Assembly: GCA_009775125.1 (NCBI GenBank)
Contig: VSPD01000081.1
Span: 1-7,370 of the forward strand
Origin: Muribaculaceae bacterium
Lineage (GTDB): Bacteria > Bacteroidota > Bacteroidia > Bacteroidales > Muribaculaceae
Direction of reading: 5' to 3'
DNA length: 7,370 bases
Position numbers and translations under genes: made by a program. A model generated the notes under the pieces. It saw only the letters and a list, made by a program, of their open reading frames with translations, searched no databases and had not been told where the DNA came from. Shown here in pieces: positions 1 through 6,199 of the stretch. How positions within the stretch are numbered: the first letter of the stretch is position 1; every line of letters begins with the position of its first letter.

Positions 1-19
1 CAAGAAGAAGCAGTTTCAT
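1..19 (-). CDS. 5' end of an unidentified downstream gene (partial)
   Basis: Only the first six codons are inside the window. An ATG at 19-17 overlaps the TGA stop of the flippase gene (18-16) in the classic ATGA arrangement, and reads M-K-L-L-L-L before the edge. A lysine followed by a run of leucines fits either the start of a signal peptide or the first beta strand of a glycosyltransferase. The flippase context makes a polysaccharide-related gene a reasonable guess, but the product cannot be named from six residues. The overlap implies translational coupling to the flippase. Confidence 0.55.
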
Positions 20-1479
20 ACGCCGCCCTCCTTTCCTTTCAGAAGCACCATGACGCGGAGCCGCGACACCGACATCCACACCGACAGGGGCAAAAGCAGC
101 AACGGGAGCCACCATGCCACAAGGCGCAGGGCAAGGGCGGCGGCCGTGACCACGATGGAAAAAACGATGAGGCGGATTACACCGGGGGTGAGGCGCATGC
201 CGAAATTGCGGTAATAGACCACGCCGGTGATGATGCAATATATAAAATACCAGATTATGAACGAGACGGCTACGCCAAGATAGCCCCAATAATGGAAGAA
301 GGAGATGTTGAGCGCAAGTCCGATGACGCTGCTCAACGACTCGGTGATGATGTAAGTTCTCCCCTCCCCTCTTGCCAGAATCACGATGGCGAGGCAGAAC
401 GATATGCCTCGGAAGATGAGCATGGTGATTCCGACAGTGATCATAGGCAGGGCAACCATGAATTCCGACGAAAAGAGCAGCCGAAGAATGAGCCTGTCGG
501 CAGCAAGGAAAACAATCACCACGGGCACAAGGACATACATCGCTATTGCAATCTCATGTGACACGGCTACCGAGGCCATCTTTGGCCGGGAGGCAATCTG
601 CGAAAGGCGCGGGAAATATTCGAGGGATATGGCGTTGAACAGCAGTCCGGCATAGCTGCATATGATGAGGAAGCCCGACTGGTAGATGCCGGCCGTGGCC
701 TCGCCGTGATATTTTGTAAGATAGGATATCATGGCATATTGCACAAACGTGCCGAGAAAGCCCGCGATGGTGAGATAGAACCCGAGGCGCACAAACTCGC
801 GTCCCTTGCGGCGATTGTCGGCAGCCGGAAAACGGCGACGCGGGATGTCGCAATAACGGAGCATGACGAAAAGGAATATGGCATAGTATATCACGATTGA
901 CCACACGATGCCGTCCTCGCGGAAAAAATATATTATAAGCAGTCCGACAACAATGGAAATAATCGCTGTGCGCGCCTGGACCTTGAAAATCGGGCGCAGG
1001 TGCATATAGCCCTGCATGGCGGTTTCATCGGCATTGGCCACGGCGTAGCAGAACACGGCCACGGCGAGCACGGCGAAACCCGGCCACATGTCGAGCTTGC
1101 CGAAACTGAACCAGCTCAGCGCCGGCGCGAGCAGGAGCGTGACTACCGCTCCGATGATGCCCAGACGGAGGAGCCACCAGCGCACGGACGCGACAATGGC
1201 CGGACGGTCGGACTCCCGGGCCGCGGCGATGGAACGTACCGCGCTTTGGCGAATGTTGAGCTGGGTTATGGGCATTAATGCCTGCAAGGCCGCGTTGAAC
1301 ACGGCATAGAGCCCGATTCCGGCCGGGCCTATCCACAATGCTATGAGCTTGGAACGCAAAAGCCCGCAGAAAATAAGCAAGCCCTGCACGCCCGAGAAGA
1401 GCCCCATCACCTTGAAAATGCGGGCCGACACGGTGTTTGAGTTGCGCAGACGGCTTAGAGTGTGTCTTAGCGTACCCAT
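16..1479 (-). CDS. Wzx-type O-antigen/polysaccharide flippase (MOP superfamily)
   Basis: This is a 487-residue polytopic inner-membrane protein, predicted to flip undecaprenyl-linked sugar units to the periplasmic face for surface polysaccharide assembly. About 12 to 14 hydrophobic segments are visible, near residues 20-45, 103-121, 132-150, 170-186, 190-207, 232-254, 266-285, 310-327, 343-366, 378-395, 401-422 and 434-470. The N-terminal stretch around residues 41-60, with R-S-K, then G-P-A-G-I-G-L-Y, is typical of Polysacc_synt-family flippases, and the length is usual for them. The open frame extends upstream to 1533, but I chose the ATG at 1479. The extra 18 residues are polar, do not resemble the family, and would lie deeper inside the EnvC-like gene. 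With this start the overlap with that gene is 13 bases. A later ATG at 1407 (residue 25) is possible but would cut the N-terminal region. The sugar transported cannot be inferred. Confidence 0.87.
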   Translation of the reverse strand: MGTLRHTLSRLRNSNTVSARIFKVMGLFSGVQGLLIFCGLLRSKLIALWIGPAGIGLYAVFNAALQALMPITQLNIRQSAVRSIAAARESDRPAIVASVRWWLLRLGIIGAVVTLLLAPALSWFSFGKLDMWPGFAVLAVAVFCYAVANADETAMQGYMHLRPIFKVQARTAIISIVVGLLIIYFFREDGIVWSIVIYYAIFLFVMLRYCDIPRRRFPAADNRRKGREFVRLGFYLTIAGFLGTFVQYAMISYLTKYHGEATAGIYQSGFLIICSYAGLLFNAISLEYFPRLSQIASRPKMASVAVSHEIAIAMYVLVPVVIVFLAADRLILRLLFSSEFMVALPMITVGITMLIFRGISFCLAIVILARGEGRTYIITESLSSVIGLALNISFFHYWGYLGVAVSFIIWYFIYCIITGVVYYRNFGMRLTPGVIRLIVFSIVVTAAALALRLVAWWLPLLLLPLSVWMSVSRLRVMVLLKGKEGGV

Positions 1480-2876
1480 TGCAGCGGATTGAGTTTCTCG
1501 CGCTCGTTGCGCACTTCGAAATGGAGGGTGCACCGGCCCGAATTTGTCGGGTCGGCAAAAATGGAGCCGATGGCTTGGCCGGCCTTCACTTTGTCGCCTT
1601 TGCGCACGGAGAGGCCGTCGATATGGGCATAGACCGTGAGATAGGAGCCGTGGCGCACCATCACCACGTTCTGGTAGCCGTCCATGCGGAAGATATATGA
1701 CACCGTGCCGTCGAACACGGCCCTTGCCGTAGAGCCGGCCGGGACCTCGATGTCGATTCCGGGATTGTTGACCTCGACACGGGAGAGTTCGGAATGGGCG
1801 TTGCGGCCAAAGGTGCCGGTGATGTTGTATTTTCCGGCCACGGGAAAGAGGAGCCGGCCCTTGTTGGAGGCGAAGGAGCCTGACAGACGGCGTTCTTCGT
1901 CGGCGCGGCCGGGATATTGACGGGTGTCGGAAGCGTTTTTGTCTTTTTTGTTGTCGGCGGGGGGATTCACGACCGGAGCCTTGACTTGCGAAGGCGCGGC
2001 GTCGACACGGGCGGCATCTTTTTGACGGGCGGCGGCGATGCGCGCTTCCTCGGCACGGCGTGCTTCTTCGGCGCGGCGCACCTCCTGCTCGATTATGCGG
2101 TCGAGCTCGGCATCGAGGGCGCGAGCGCGGCTGCGACGTTCGGCGAGCACGGCCTGCAACGATTTGTTTTCACGGCGCAACGAGTCGACCAACGAGCGTG
2201 TCTGCACTTGCTTGGCTTCGAGTTGGCGTTTGCTGAGGGAAAGGGCGGCAAGCGTGCGGCCATGCTTGTCGCGGAGCATGGCGAGAGCCTTCTTTTGGTT
2301 GGCGAGCACGTCGAGGCTTTGCTTGAGGTCGGCCGTCTTGCGCGTGCGCCAGCGTTGGAGCTGTTTGAGATAGGACACGCGCTTTGCTCCTTCGGAAAAT
2401 GTCGACGACGAGAATACGAGATTGACGTCGGTCATGGCCTGCCGGTTTTTGCGGGCTTCGCGGAGCGAGCGTTTGGTATTTTCGCGCAGGCGTGCCACAT
2501 CGTTTTCGGCCCGTGCTATTGTGTCGGACAAGGCTCGGGAGCGTCGGTCGATAGAGTCGATAAGGGTTTGCAACGACACGATTTCGTTGCGTTGGGATTG
2601 AATCTGCCCGTCGAGCGACGCCAAGGAATTGAGCTGACGCTCGGTGCGCTCTTTGTTGCGGCGGATGTCTTCGGTGGTCTGCTTTATTTGCTCATTGGTG
2701 CGTTTCCGCTCCGACTCGACACTTTTGCGCGAGCGGGGCGGGGCCGTTTTTTTCTTTTTCGGAGCTGTGGATTTCTGCTCGGTGCGCACCGTCTTCTTTT
2801 TATGCTTCGGACGGGCGGCATCGGCACCAACGGCCACGGCCAGACATAGAAATAATATTACAGCAAAGCGTCTCAC
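1467..2876 (-). CDS. EnvC-like murein hydrolase activator (coiled coil + degenerate LytM/M23 domain)
   Basis: This is a 469-residue exported protein. Residues 1-20 form a signal peptide (two arginines, a hydrophobic core, cleavage near A-D-A). A very basic linker rich in Lys, Pro and Thr covers about 22-50. Long charged coiled-coil helices run from about 52 to 285, with an Ala/Arg/Glu-rich stretch near 268-285. A low-complexity linker leads to a C-terminal LytM (M23) domain at about 340-469. Active M23 enzymes bind zinc through HxxxD and HxH. Here the first His is Asn371 (Asp375 is kept) and the first His of HxH is Thr450 (His452 is kept); His418 in Y-A-H is present. Loss of two ligands argues that it activates a cell-wall amidase, as E. 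coli EnvC does, rather than cutting peptidoglycan itself. The start is GTG at 2876, overlapping the TGA of the DUF4292 gene by 4 bases; it places the signal peptide correctly. Automated annotation would probably call it a peptidoglycan DD-metallopeptidase. Confidence 0.88.
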   Translation of the reverse strand: MRRFAVILFLCLAVAVGADAARPKHKKKTVRTEQKSTAPKKKKTAPPRSRKSVESERKRTNEQIKQTTEDIRRNKERTERQLNSLASLDGQIQSQRNEIVSLQTLIDSIDRRSRALSDTIARAENDVARLRENTKRSLREARKNRQAMTDVNLVFSSSTFSEGAKRVSYLKQLQRWRTRKTADLKQSLDVLANQKKALAMLRDKHGRTLAALSLSKRQLEAKQVQTRSLVDSLRRENKSLQAVLAERRSRARALDAELDRIIEQEVRRAEEARRAEEARIAAARQKDAARVDAAPSQVKAPVVNPPADNKKDKNASDTRQYPGRADEERRLSGSFASNKGRLLFPVAGKYNITGTFGRNAHSELSRVEVNNPGIDIEVPAGSTARAVFDGTVSYIFRMDGYQNVVMVRHGSYLTVYAHIDGLSVRKGDKVKAGQAIGSIFADPTNSGRCTLHFEVRNEREKLNPLQWVR

Positions 2877-3619
2877 AGATTTTTGAGAGATTTAAGCAGA
2901 GCGTCGAAATGTATGCGTTTGTAGCCTTTGGGCTGTGAGAAATTGACGGAGCGCGGGGTGTTCCAACGGGCACTGCCGAGGTTGAGGCGGATTGCGGCGG
3001 CTATTTTCTTGTCGTCCTTCATGCCGTAGATTTCGGTGGAGGTGGCCACGGGGCCTGCCGCAGTGGGCTCATGGGCGGGATAGACGCAACGGAGCATAAT
3101 ATCGGGGCGGCCGAGGTCGAAGTCGAGAGCCGACACAACGCCGTCGGCCAATGTGGCTGTGCACATAGGCGAGCCGCCGGCGGGAGGAAGCGCCTGGCCC
3201 AGGAGCAGGTCCTGGATGTCGCCGAGCGATAGGCCCGACGAGGCCATGATGCGGTCGAGGCTTTCGGCGAGGAAATATTTGTGGAATTTGTCGACGGCAT
3301 ATACCGAGTCGGTGTCGGCATAGAGCACGGCTACTTCCATGCCCAGGACGCGGAGCGAGAGGTGGATGAGGCTGTCGCGCTGCATGGTGAGGCGTCCGCC
3401 GCCGGAGATGGATGCCGGCGAGGATATGGCGACATTGGCCGGGATATAGGCCCACTGCCAGGGAATGAAACTTTTCTCTACCGCCTCGCGCTGTTTTTTT
3501 GGCGACAGCTTGGCGAAGGCGGCAGCGTCGACAACATCGGGGGTCACGGCCTGCTTGTGCGAGCGGCAGCCGACGAGAAGCACGGCAAGAAGGAGGATAT
3601 ATACAAGATTTTTCAACAT
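2873..3619 (-). CDS. DUF4292 family lipoprotein (LolA/LolB-like fold suspected)
   Basis: This is a 248-residue lipoprotein. A hydrophobic stretch at residues 4-16 ends in the lipobox L-V-G-C with the lipidated cysteine at position 18. The mature part has the DUF4292 pattern: W-Q-W-A-Y near 53-58; a strand-rich block with R-D-S-L-I-H-L-S-L-R near 81-90; D-T-D-S-V-Y-A-V-D-K near 102-111, preceding K-Y-F-L; then a C-terminal Y-K-R-I-H-F strand near 233-238. DUF4292 proteins belong to Bacteroidota and have been likened to LolA/LolB, beta-sheet carriers of lipoproteins or lipids; this role is unproven. The ATG at 3619 follows an AT-rich leader with no Shine-Dalgarno sequence, usual for the phylum. 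Its stop overlaps the GTG of the EnvC-like gene, so the two are probably co-translated. A neighbouring TPR gene and M23-like gene is, as far as I know, a recurring arrangement in Bacteroidota. Confidence 0.88.
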   Translation of the reverse strand: MLKNLVYILLLAVLLVGCRSHKQAVTPDVVDAAAFAKLSPKKQREAVEKSFIPWQWAYIPANVAISSPASISGGGRLTMQRDSLIHLSLRVLGMEVAVLYADTDSVYAVDKFHKYFLAESLDRIMASSGLSLGDIQDLLLGQALPPAGGSPMCTATLADGVVSALDFDLGRPDIMLRCVYPAHEPTAAGPVATSTEIYGMKDDKKIAAAIRLNLGSARWNTPRSVNFSQPKGYKRIHFDALLKSLKNL

Positions 3620-3730
3620 AGTCAGAAATAAATAGATGTTTTAAGCGACGTCGTGGCTCGCGGCAAGGTCGGCATCATCGAACGCTCCGGCAGGCTCCGC
3701 TCCAATACCGCGATTGATTTGGATTGTCCC

Positions 3731-3765
3731 AACCCCGCATGTCGGCAAAGCCTCCATACGGGGTT
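3731..3765 (-). repeat. Symmetrical hairpin with tandem G-A mismatches (minus-strand RNA)
   Basis: Read on the minus strand, the arms AACCCCGUAUG and CAUGCGGGGUU pair over 11 positions with one G-U wobble. They are followed on both sides by GA, then GGC and GCC closing a UUU loop. The opposed GA/GA dinucleotides can form sheared tandem G-A pairs, a common way to continue an RNA helix. On the plus strand the same positions give a C-A mismatch and TC/TC, which pair poorly, so the structure seems suited to transcripts running toward the DUF4292 gene. Two more U-G wobbles could extend the base of the stem. Function is unknown: part of a repeat element, an RNA leader or a processing site are all possible. 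Confidence 0.55.
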
Positions 3766-3772
3766 AACCAAG

Positions 3773-3808
3773 GAGCCACGGCTTCGCCGTGAAGCGTGGC
3801 TCTGCCAC
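3773..3808. repeat. Strong inverted repeat with competing alternative stems
   Basis: The arms GAGCCACG (3773-3780) and CGTGGCTC (3795-3802) are perfect complements. After one unpaired base (3781) the inner arms CTTC and GAAG (3782-3785, 3791-3794) continue the stem to a 5-base loop. The same bases can instead form two smaller hairpins: CACGGC/GCCGTG (3777-3782 with 3786-3791) and GTGGC/GCCAC (3796-3800 with 3804-3808). The big stem excludes both small ones. No T-run follows on either strand, so it is not a standard intrinsic terminator. It looks like an extragenic palindromic repeat; attenuator-like switching is only a speculation. Confidence 0.6.
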
Positions 3809-3850
3809 AGGCGGGTTTGCACCGGAATGAATTATCTGATTGTCGTTTGT

Positions 3851-5704
3851 TCATTTGAAGAATATGGTGCTGTTTTGCACTTTTTTGCGGATGAGCTCGT
3901 TTTCGGGCTCGATTGCTTCGGCACGGCGCCAGAATTCGACGGCTTGGTCGCGGTCGCCGTTCATGAAATAGATGTCGCCGGCATGGTCGAGGATGTCGAA
4001 GCCGGGTGGTTCGGGAAGTTGGGAAGAATCGCTGTCGGGGAGTTGGGGTGATGTTGAATCGGGGAGGCCGCCGCGTTGAAACGCGGGGCACGAGGCGGTG
4101 TCTTGTGGGGCGTAGAGGCGGAGAGTCATGTCGATATACTGCTTGGCGAGGGAGTAGTCTTTTTTCTTGAAAAGAATCCAGGCGTAGGTATCGAGGTAGG
4201 TGGGGTTTTCGGGGTCGAGCTTCACGGCTTTGGAGCTAAGAGTCTCGGCGCGTGTGAGGTCGATGTCGCGTTCGGCCATGAAGTAGGCGGCATTGTTCAT
4301 GGCCATGGAATTGTCGGGGTTGAGGAGGATGGCGTCGTCGTAGAGGGCGAGGGCCTTGGCGGTGTCGCCGGCGGCGGCATAAAGGTCGCCTTTGAAGGCC
4401 ATGACGCTCGACACGGCGTCGGGGTTGTTGACCACGGAAGTGTCGACAGAGTCGAGCACTGCTATTGCCCGGTCGATGCTGTCGGAGGCGAAGTATTTTT
4501 GCGCGGCGAAAATCGGGAACAGGTAGTTTTTGGGGAAGCGGCGCGCGCCTTCGAGAGCGCGGGGGATGAGGGCCGACGAGTCGGCGGCGGCAAGGTAGCG
4601 CACCCATCCGACCCAGTATTCTTCCGACTGGCCGTTGAGGGCCACGGCATATTCCATCTGGTCGGCGGCGAGGCGGGGCTGGCCGATAGCATCGAGATAC
4701 CCGGCATATAGCGAGTGGATGTCGCCTTCGCCGGGGTGCATCTGTTCGAGGTCGGCGAACAGGGCTGCAAGCATGGGGCGGTCGGCTTCGACGCCGATGT
4801 ATTTGTTGGCGAAGTGGTAGATGATGTCGAGTTTGTCGGCCACGTCGATGTCGGGGCTGCGGAGTGCGTGGCCCATATGTTCGCGGTAGGCGGCATCGTT
4901 GCCGTGATTGGTGTAGAAATTGCCGAGCGCCATGTATGCGGCACCGTTTGCGGAGTCGAGGCGGCACGAGCGCAAGAAGTATTTTTCAGTGTTTGCGGAA
5001 TCGGACAGGGCGTCGTAGGTGGAGCCGACAAAGAGCATGGCGTAAGGGTCGTTGCCGAACCGGGTGACGAGAGTGTCGACTTCGGAGAGTATTCCGGCTG
5101 TGTCGGAGCGGAGGAAGAAGGCGCGTATTTTTTGCGATGAGAGCTCGACGCTTTTTCCTCGTGAGTCTTCGAGAGTTGAGAAGAGTGAGATGGCCTTTGA
5201 GTAGGCGGCGGTGTCGCCGCGGAGGTAGGCGCGGAGGTAGGCGTTGGCGAGTTCTTCGGCGGGTTCGGCTTTTGCGGGGTAGCGGTCGCGGAGTGTTTCC
5301 CAGACGCGGACCACGTCGGCCGTGCGGCCAAGCCGCGCGGCGATGTTGGCCATGGTTATGCCGGTGATGTAATTGTCAGGCTGCTGTTCGAATTGTCGCC
5401 ACAGGCGCGAGTAGGCGCGGGCCACGGTGGCGGAGTCGCCTCCGTTTCGTGCGAGCTCGATGGCGCTCCACTCGGCGGCTATGTCGATGTTGTTGCTGTC
5501 GAGCTCGAAAGCGCGACGAGTGAGGAGGATGAAATCGTCGATGCGGTCGGTGTTGTAGGCGTTCTGGCCTTCGAGGAAAAGATAGTCGGCTTTTTTACGG
5601 GCGCGTTCGGCTTCGTTGTCGCCGGGCGCGGCAAATGCGGCGGCCATGGAGGCGGCGACAGCAAAGGCTATGAGAGAGAGAATCTTGTTGCTGATATTAG
5701 GCAT
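3851..5704 (-). CDS. Exported tetratricopeptide repeat (TPR) protein
   Basis: This is a 617-residue protein with a signal peptide (about residues 1-25, cleavage near A-F-A-A). It is an almost wholly helical repeat protein. The clearest TPR units are at about 436-469 (G-D-L-Y-A-A-A-G-D, then A-L-A-L-Y and L-N-P-D), about 470-500 (ending L-D-P-E-N), about 502-530, and a last one at about 572-602 (H-A-G-D-I-Y-F-M-N-G-D, A-V-E-F-W, I-E-P-E-N). Weaker TPR-like helices extend back to about residue 36. It is presumably a periplasmic or outer-membrane-associated scaffold for protein contacts; the partner is unknown. The frame is open to 5851, but the upstream 49 codons run through the 9-base repeats and the dut gene. 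The ATG at 5704, followed directly by a signal peptide, is clearly right. Residues about 532-568, between the last two TPR units, are a Pro/Ser/Asp-rich linker built from DNA repeats and probably a lineage-specific insertion. Confidence 0.9.
   Translation of the reverse strand: MPNISNKILSLIAFAVAASMAAAFAAPGDNEAERARKKADYLFLEGQNAYNTDRIDDFILLTRRAFELDSNNIDIAAEWSAIELARNGGDSATVARAYSRLWRQFEQQPDNYITGITMANIAARLGRTADVVRVWETLRDRYPAKAEPAEELANAYLRAYLRGDTAAYSKAISLFSTLEDSRGKSVELSSQKIRAFFLRSDTAGILSEVDTLVTRFGNDPYAMLFVGSTYDALSDSANTEKYFLRSCRLDSANGAAYMALGNFYTNHGNDAAYREHMGHALRSPDIDVADKLDIIYHFANKYIGVEADRPMLAALFADLEQMHPGEGDIHSLYAGYLDAIGQPRLAADQMEYAVALNGQSEEYWVGWVRYLAAADSSALIPRALEGARRFPKNYLFPIFAAQKYFASDSIDRAIAVLDSVDTSVVNNPDAVSSVMAFKGDLYAAAGDTAKALALYDDAILLNPDNSMAMNNAAYFMAERDIDLTRAETLSSKAVKLDPENPTYLDTYAWILFKKKDYSLAKQYIDMTLRLYAPQDTASCPAFQRGGLPDSTSPQLPDSDSSQLPEPPGFDILDHAGDIYFMNGDRDQAVEFWRRAEAIEPENELIRKKVQNSTIFFK
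4003..4066 (-). repeat. 24-base tandem repeat inside the TPR gene (octapeptide repeat)
   Basis: The plus-strand motif TCGGGGAG (or TCGGGAAG) recurs at exactly 24-base spacing at 4011, 4035 and 4059. In protein it gives units beginning Leu-Pro at residues 547, 555 and 563: LPDSTSPQ, LPDSDSSQ and LPEPPG. The period is a multiple of three, so gain or loss of a unit keeps the frame. It forms a flexible acidic linker before the last TPR. Confidence 0.75.
4071..4100. repeat. Palindromic REP-like element, copy within the TPR coding sequence
   Basis: A palindrome (CCGCGTT, GA, AACGCGG at 4071-4086) is followed by a GGCACG tail and GGCGGTG. The core CGCGTTGAAACGCG is identical to 7297-7310, and the match continues for about 30 bases with two substitutions and one single-base indel. 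On the minus strand it is translated in frame as part of residues about 536-546 (S-C-P-A-F-Q-R-G-G), inside the linker of the TPR protein. Confidence 0.65.
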
Positions 5705-5712
5705 TTTAAGAA

Positions 5713-5757
5713 TAAAATTAAGGTCATTAAGGACTTTAATGTCATTAAGGACTTTAA
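5713..5757 (-). repeat. Tandem 9-base repeat (TTAA-N5) across the dut/TPR junction
   Basis: On the minus strand, from 5757 downward, the sequence reads TTAAAGTCC, TTAATGACA, TTAAAGTCC, TTAATGACC and a degenerate TTAATTTTA. Units alternate, so the array is also an 18-base direct repeat (5723-5739 and 5741-5757, 17 bases identical). Each 18-base unit has dyad symmetry (CATTAA, five bases, TTAATG). The dut stop codon (5756-5754) lies in the first unit, and the array fills nearly all the 49 bases before the TPR start, so it forms that gene's AT-rich leader. It may be a protein-binding site, an mRNA structure or a simple slippage repeat. Confidence 0.8.
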
Positions 5758-6197
5758 GATAGGCCGGTGTGGCCGAAGGCTCCTTCGCCACGGAGGGTTT
5801 CGTCGAGGCGCGACACGGGCTCCCACTCGACGCGTGTATAGTTTGTAACAACCATCTGGCAAATACGTTCGCCGGGGTTTACGACAAAAGGCTCGCTGCC
5901 GAGGTTGATGAGGATAACGCCAATCTCGCCACGATAGTCGGCGTCGACAGTGCCGGGTGTGTTTACGAGGCTTATGCCGTGGCGCAGGGCGAGGCCGCTG
6001 CGTGGGCGGAGCTGCATCTCGTAGCCGTGGGGCAGCTGCACGCGCAGGCCTGTGGGGATGAGCCTGCGCTCCATGGGGGCGAGGGTGACGGGTTCCTTTA
6101 CTGCGGCGCGGACATCCATTCCGGCCGATGAGAATGTTTCGTAGGCGGGTAATTCGAAACCCGATTCGTTGATTATCTTGACTTTGATGCGATCCAT
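5754..6197 (-). CDS. dut: dUTP diphosphatase (dUTPase)
   Basis: This is a 147-residue cytosolic trimer-type dUTPase. It hydrolyses dUTP to dUMP and pyrophosphate, keeping uracil out of DNA and supplying the precursor of dTMP. All five family motifs are present: motif 1 A-G-M-D-V-R-A-A (25-32); motif 2 P-R-S-G-L-A (65-70); motif 3 T-V-D-A-D-Y-R-G (83-90), with Asp85 as the expected catalytic base and Tyr88 selecting against ribose; motif 4 G-E-R-I-C-Q-M (109-115); and the flexible C-terminal motif 5 R-G-E-G-A-F-G-H-T-G (136-145), with Arg136 and stacking Phe141. Ala140 replaces a usual Gly, probably tolerated. The length is normal. The ATG at 6197 is two bases after the stop of the preceding small gene, suggesting coupling. 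The frame is open to 6452, but the extra residues are basic and unlike dUTPase. Confidence 0.97.
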   Translation of the reverse strand: MDRIKVKIINESGFELPAYETFSSAGMDVRAAVKEPVTLAPMERRLIPTGLRVQLPHGYEMQLRPRSGLALRHGISLVNTPGTVDADYRGEIGVILINLGSEPFVVNPGERICQMVVTNYTRVEWEPVSRLDETLRGEGAFGHTGLS

Positions 6198-6199
6198 GT

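Larger units (their letters stand above)
3620..3850. other. 231-base gene-free spacer, GC-rich and full of inverted repeats
   Basis: No convincing gene is found between the TPR gene and the DUF4292 gene. The outer edges (3620-3645 and 3831-3850) are AT-rich like other leaders here. The middle (about 3650-3825) is GC-rich and holds two strong hairpins plus three occurrences of the octamer CGTGGCTC or its complement: forward at 3652-3659 and 3795-3802, inverted at 3773-3780. The outer pair (3652-3659 against 3773-3780) is an inverted repeat flanking about 113 bases, so the segment might be a small non-autonomous repeat element or a structured RNA leader. I see no clear Bacteroidota promoter (TTTG, about 20 bases, TAnnTTTG) and no T-tract terminator. 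It could leave the downstream genes in the same transcript or separate them. Confidence 0.6.

Noticed and set aside
1917..2849. 310-codon plus-strand open frame opposite the EnvC-like gene
   Set aside because: It is the antisense of a GC-rich coiled-coil gene with a clear signal peptide and LytM domain. The translated product is cysteine- and glycine-rich with no recognisable domain.
3731..3802. Integron attC site or tRNA-like structure in the spacer
   Set aside because: The GTTAAC palindrome at 3763-3768 is suggestive, but the simple paired R/L box layout and an integrase are missing. No cloverleaf or T-loop sequence can be traced.
3622..3822. 66-codon minus-strand open frame in the spacer
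   Set aside because: It runs through both hairpins, has a basic low-information sequence and no domain. It is best seen as a chance read-through of the repeat, though such frames are often annotated as hypothetical proteins.
4076..5331. Several long open frames on both strands within the TPR gene (such as 4236-4967, 4462-5331, 4076-4711, 4715-5140)
   Set aside because: Their compositions are extreme (Pro/Arg/Ser-rich or Gly/Val-rich), as expected for off-frame reads of GC-rich codons; the TPR frame has a signal peptide and real repeats.
5705..5851. N-terminal extension of the TPR protein by 49 codons
   Set aside because: It would translate the 9-base repeats and overlap dut by about 100 bases, and would bury the signal peptide.
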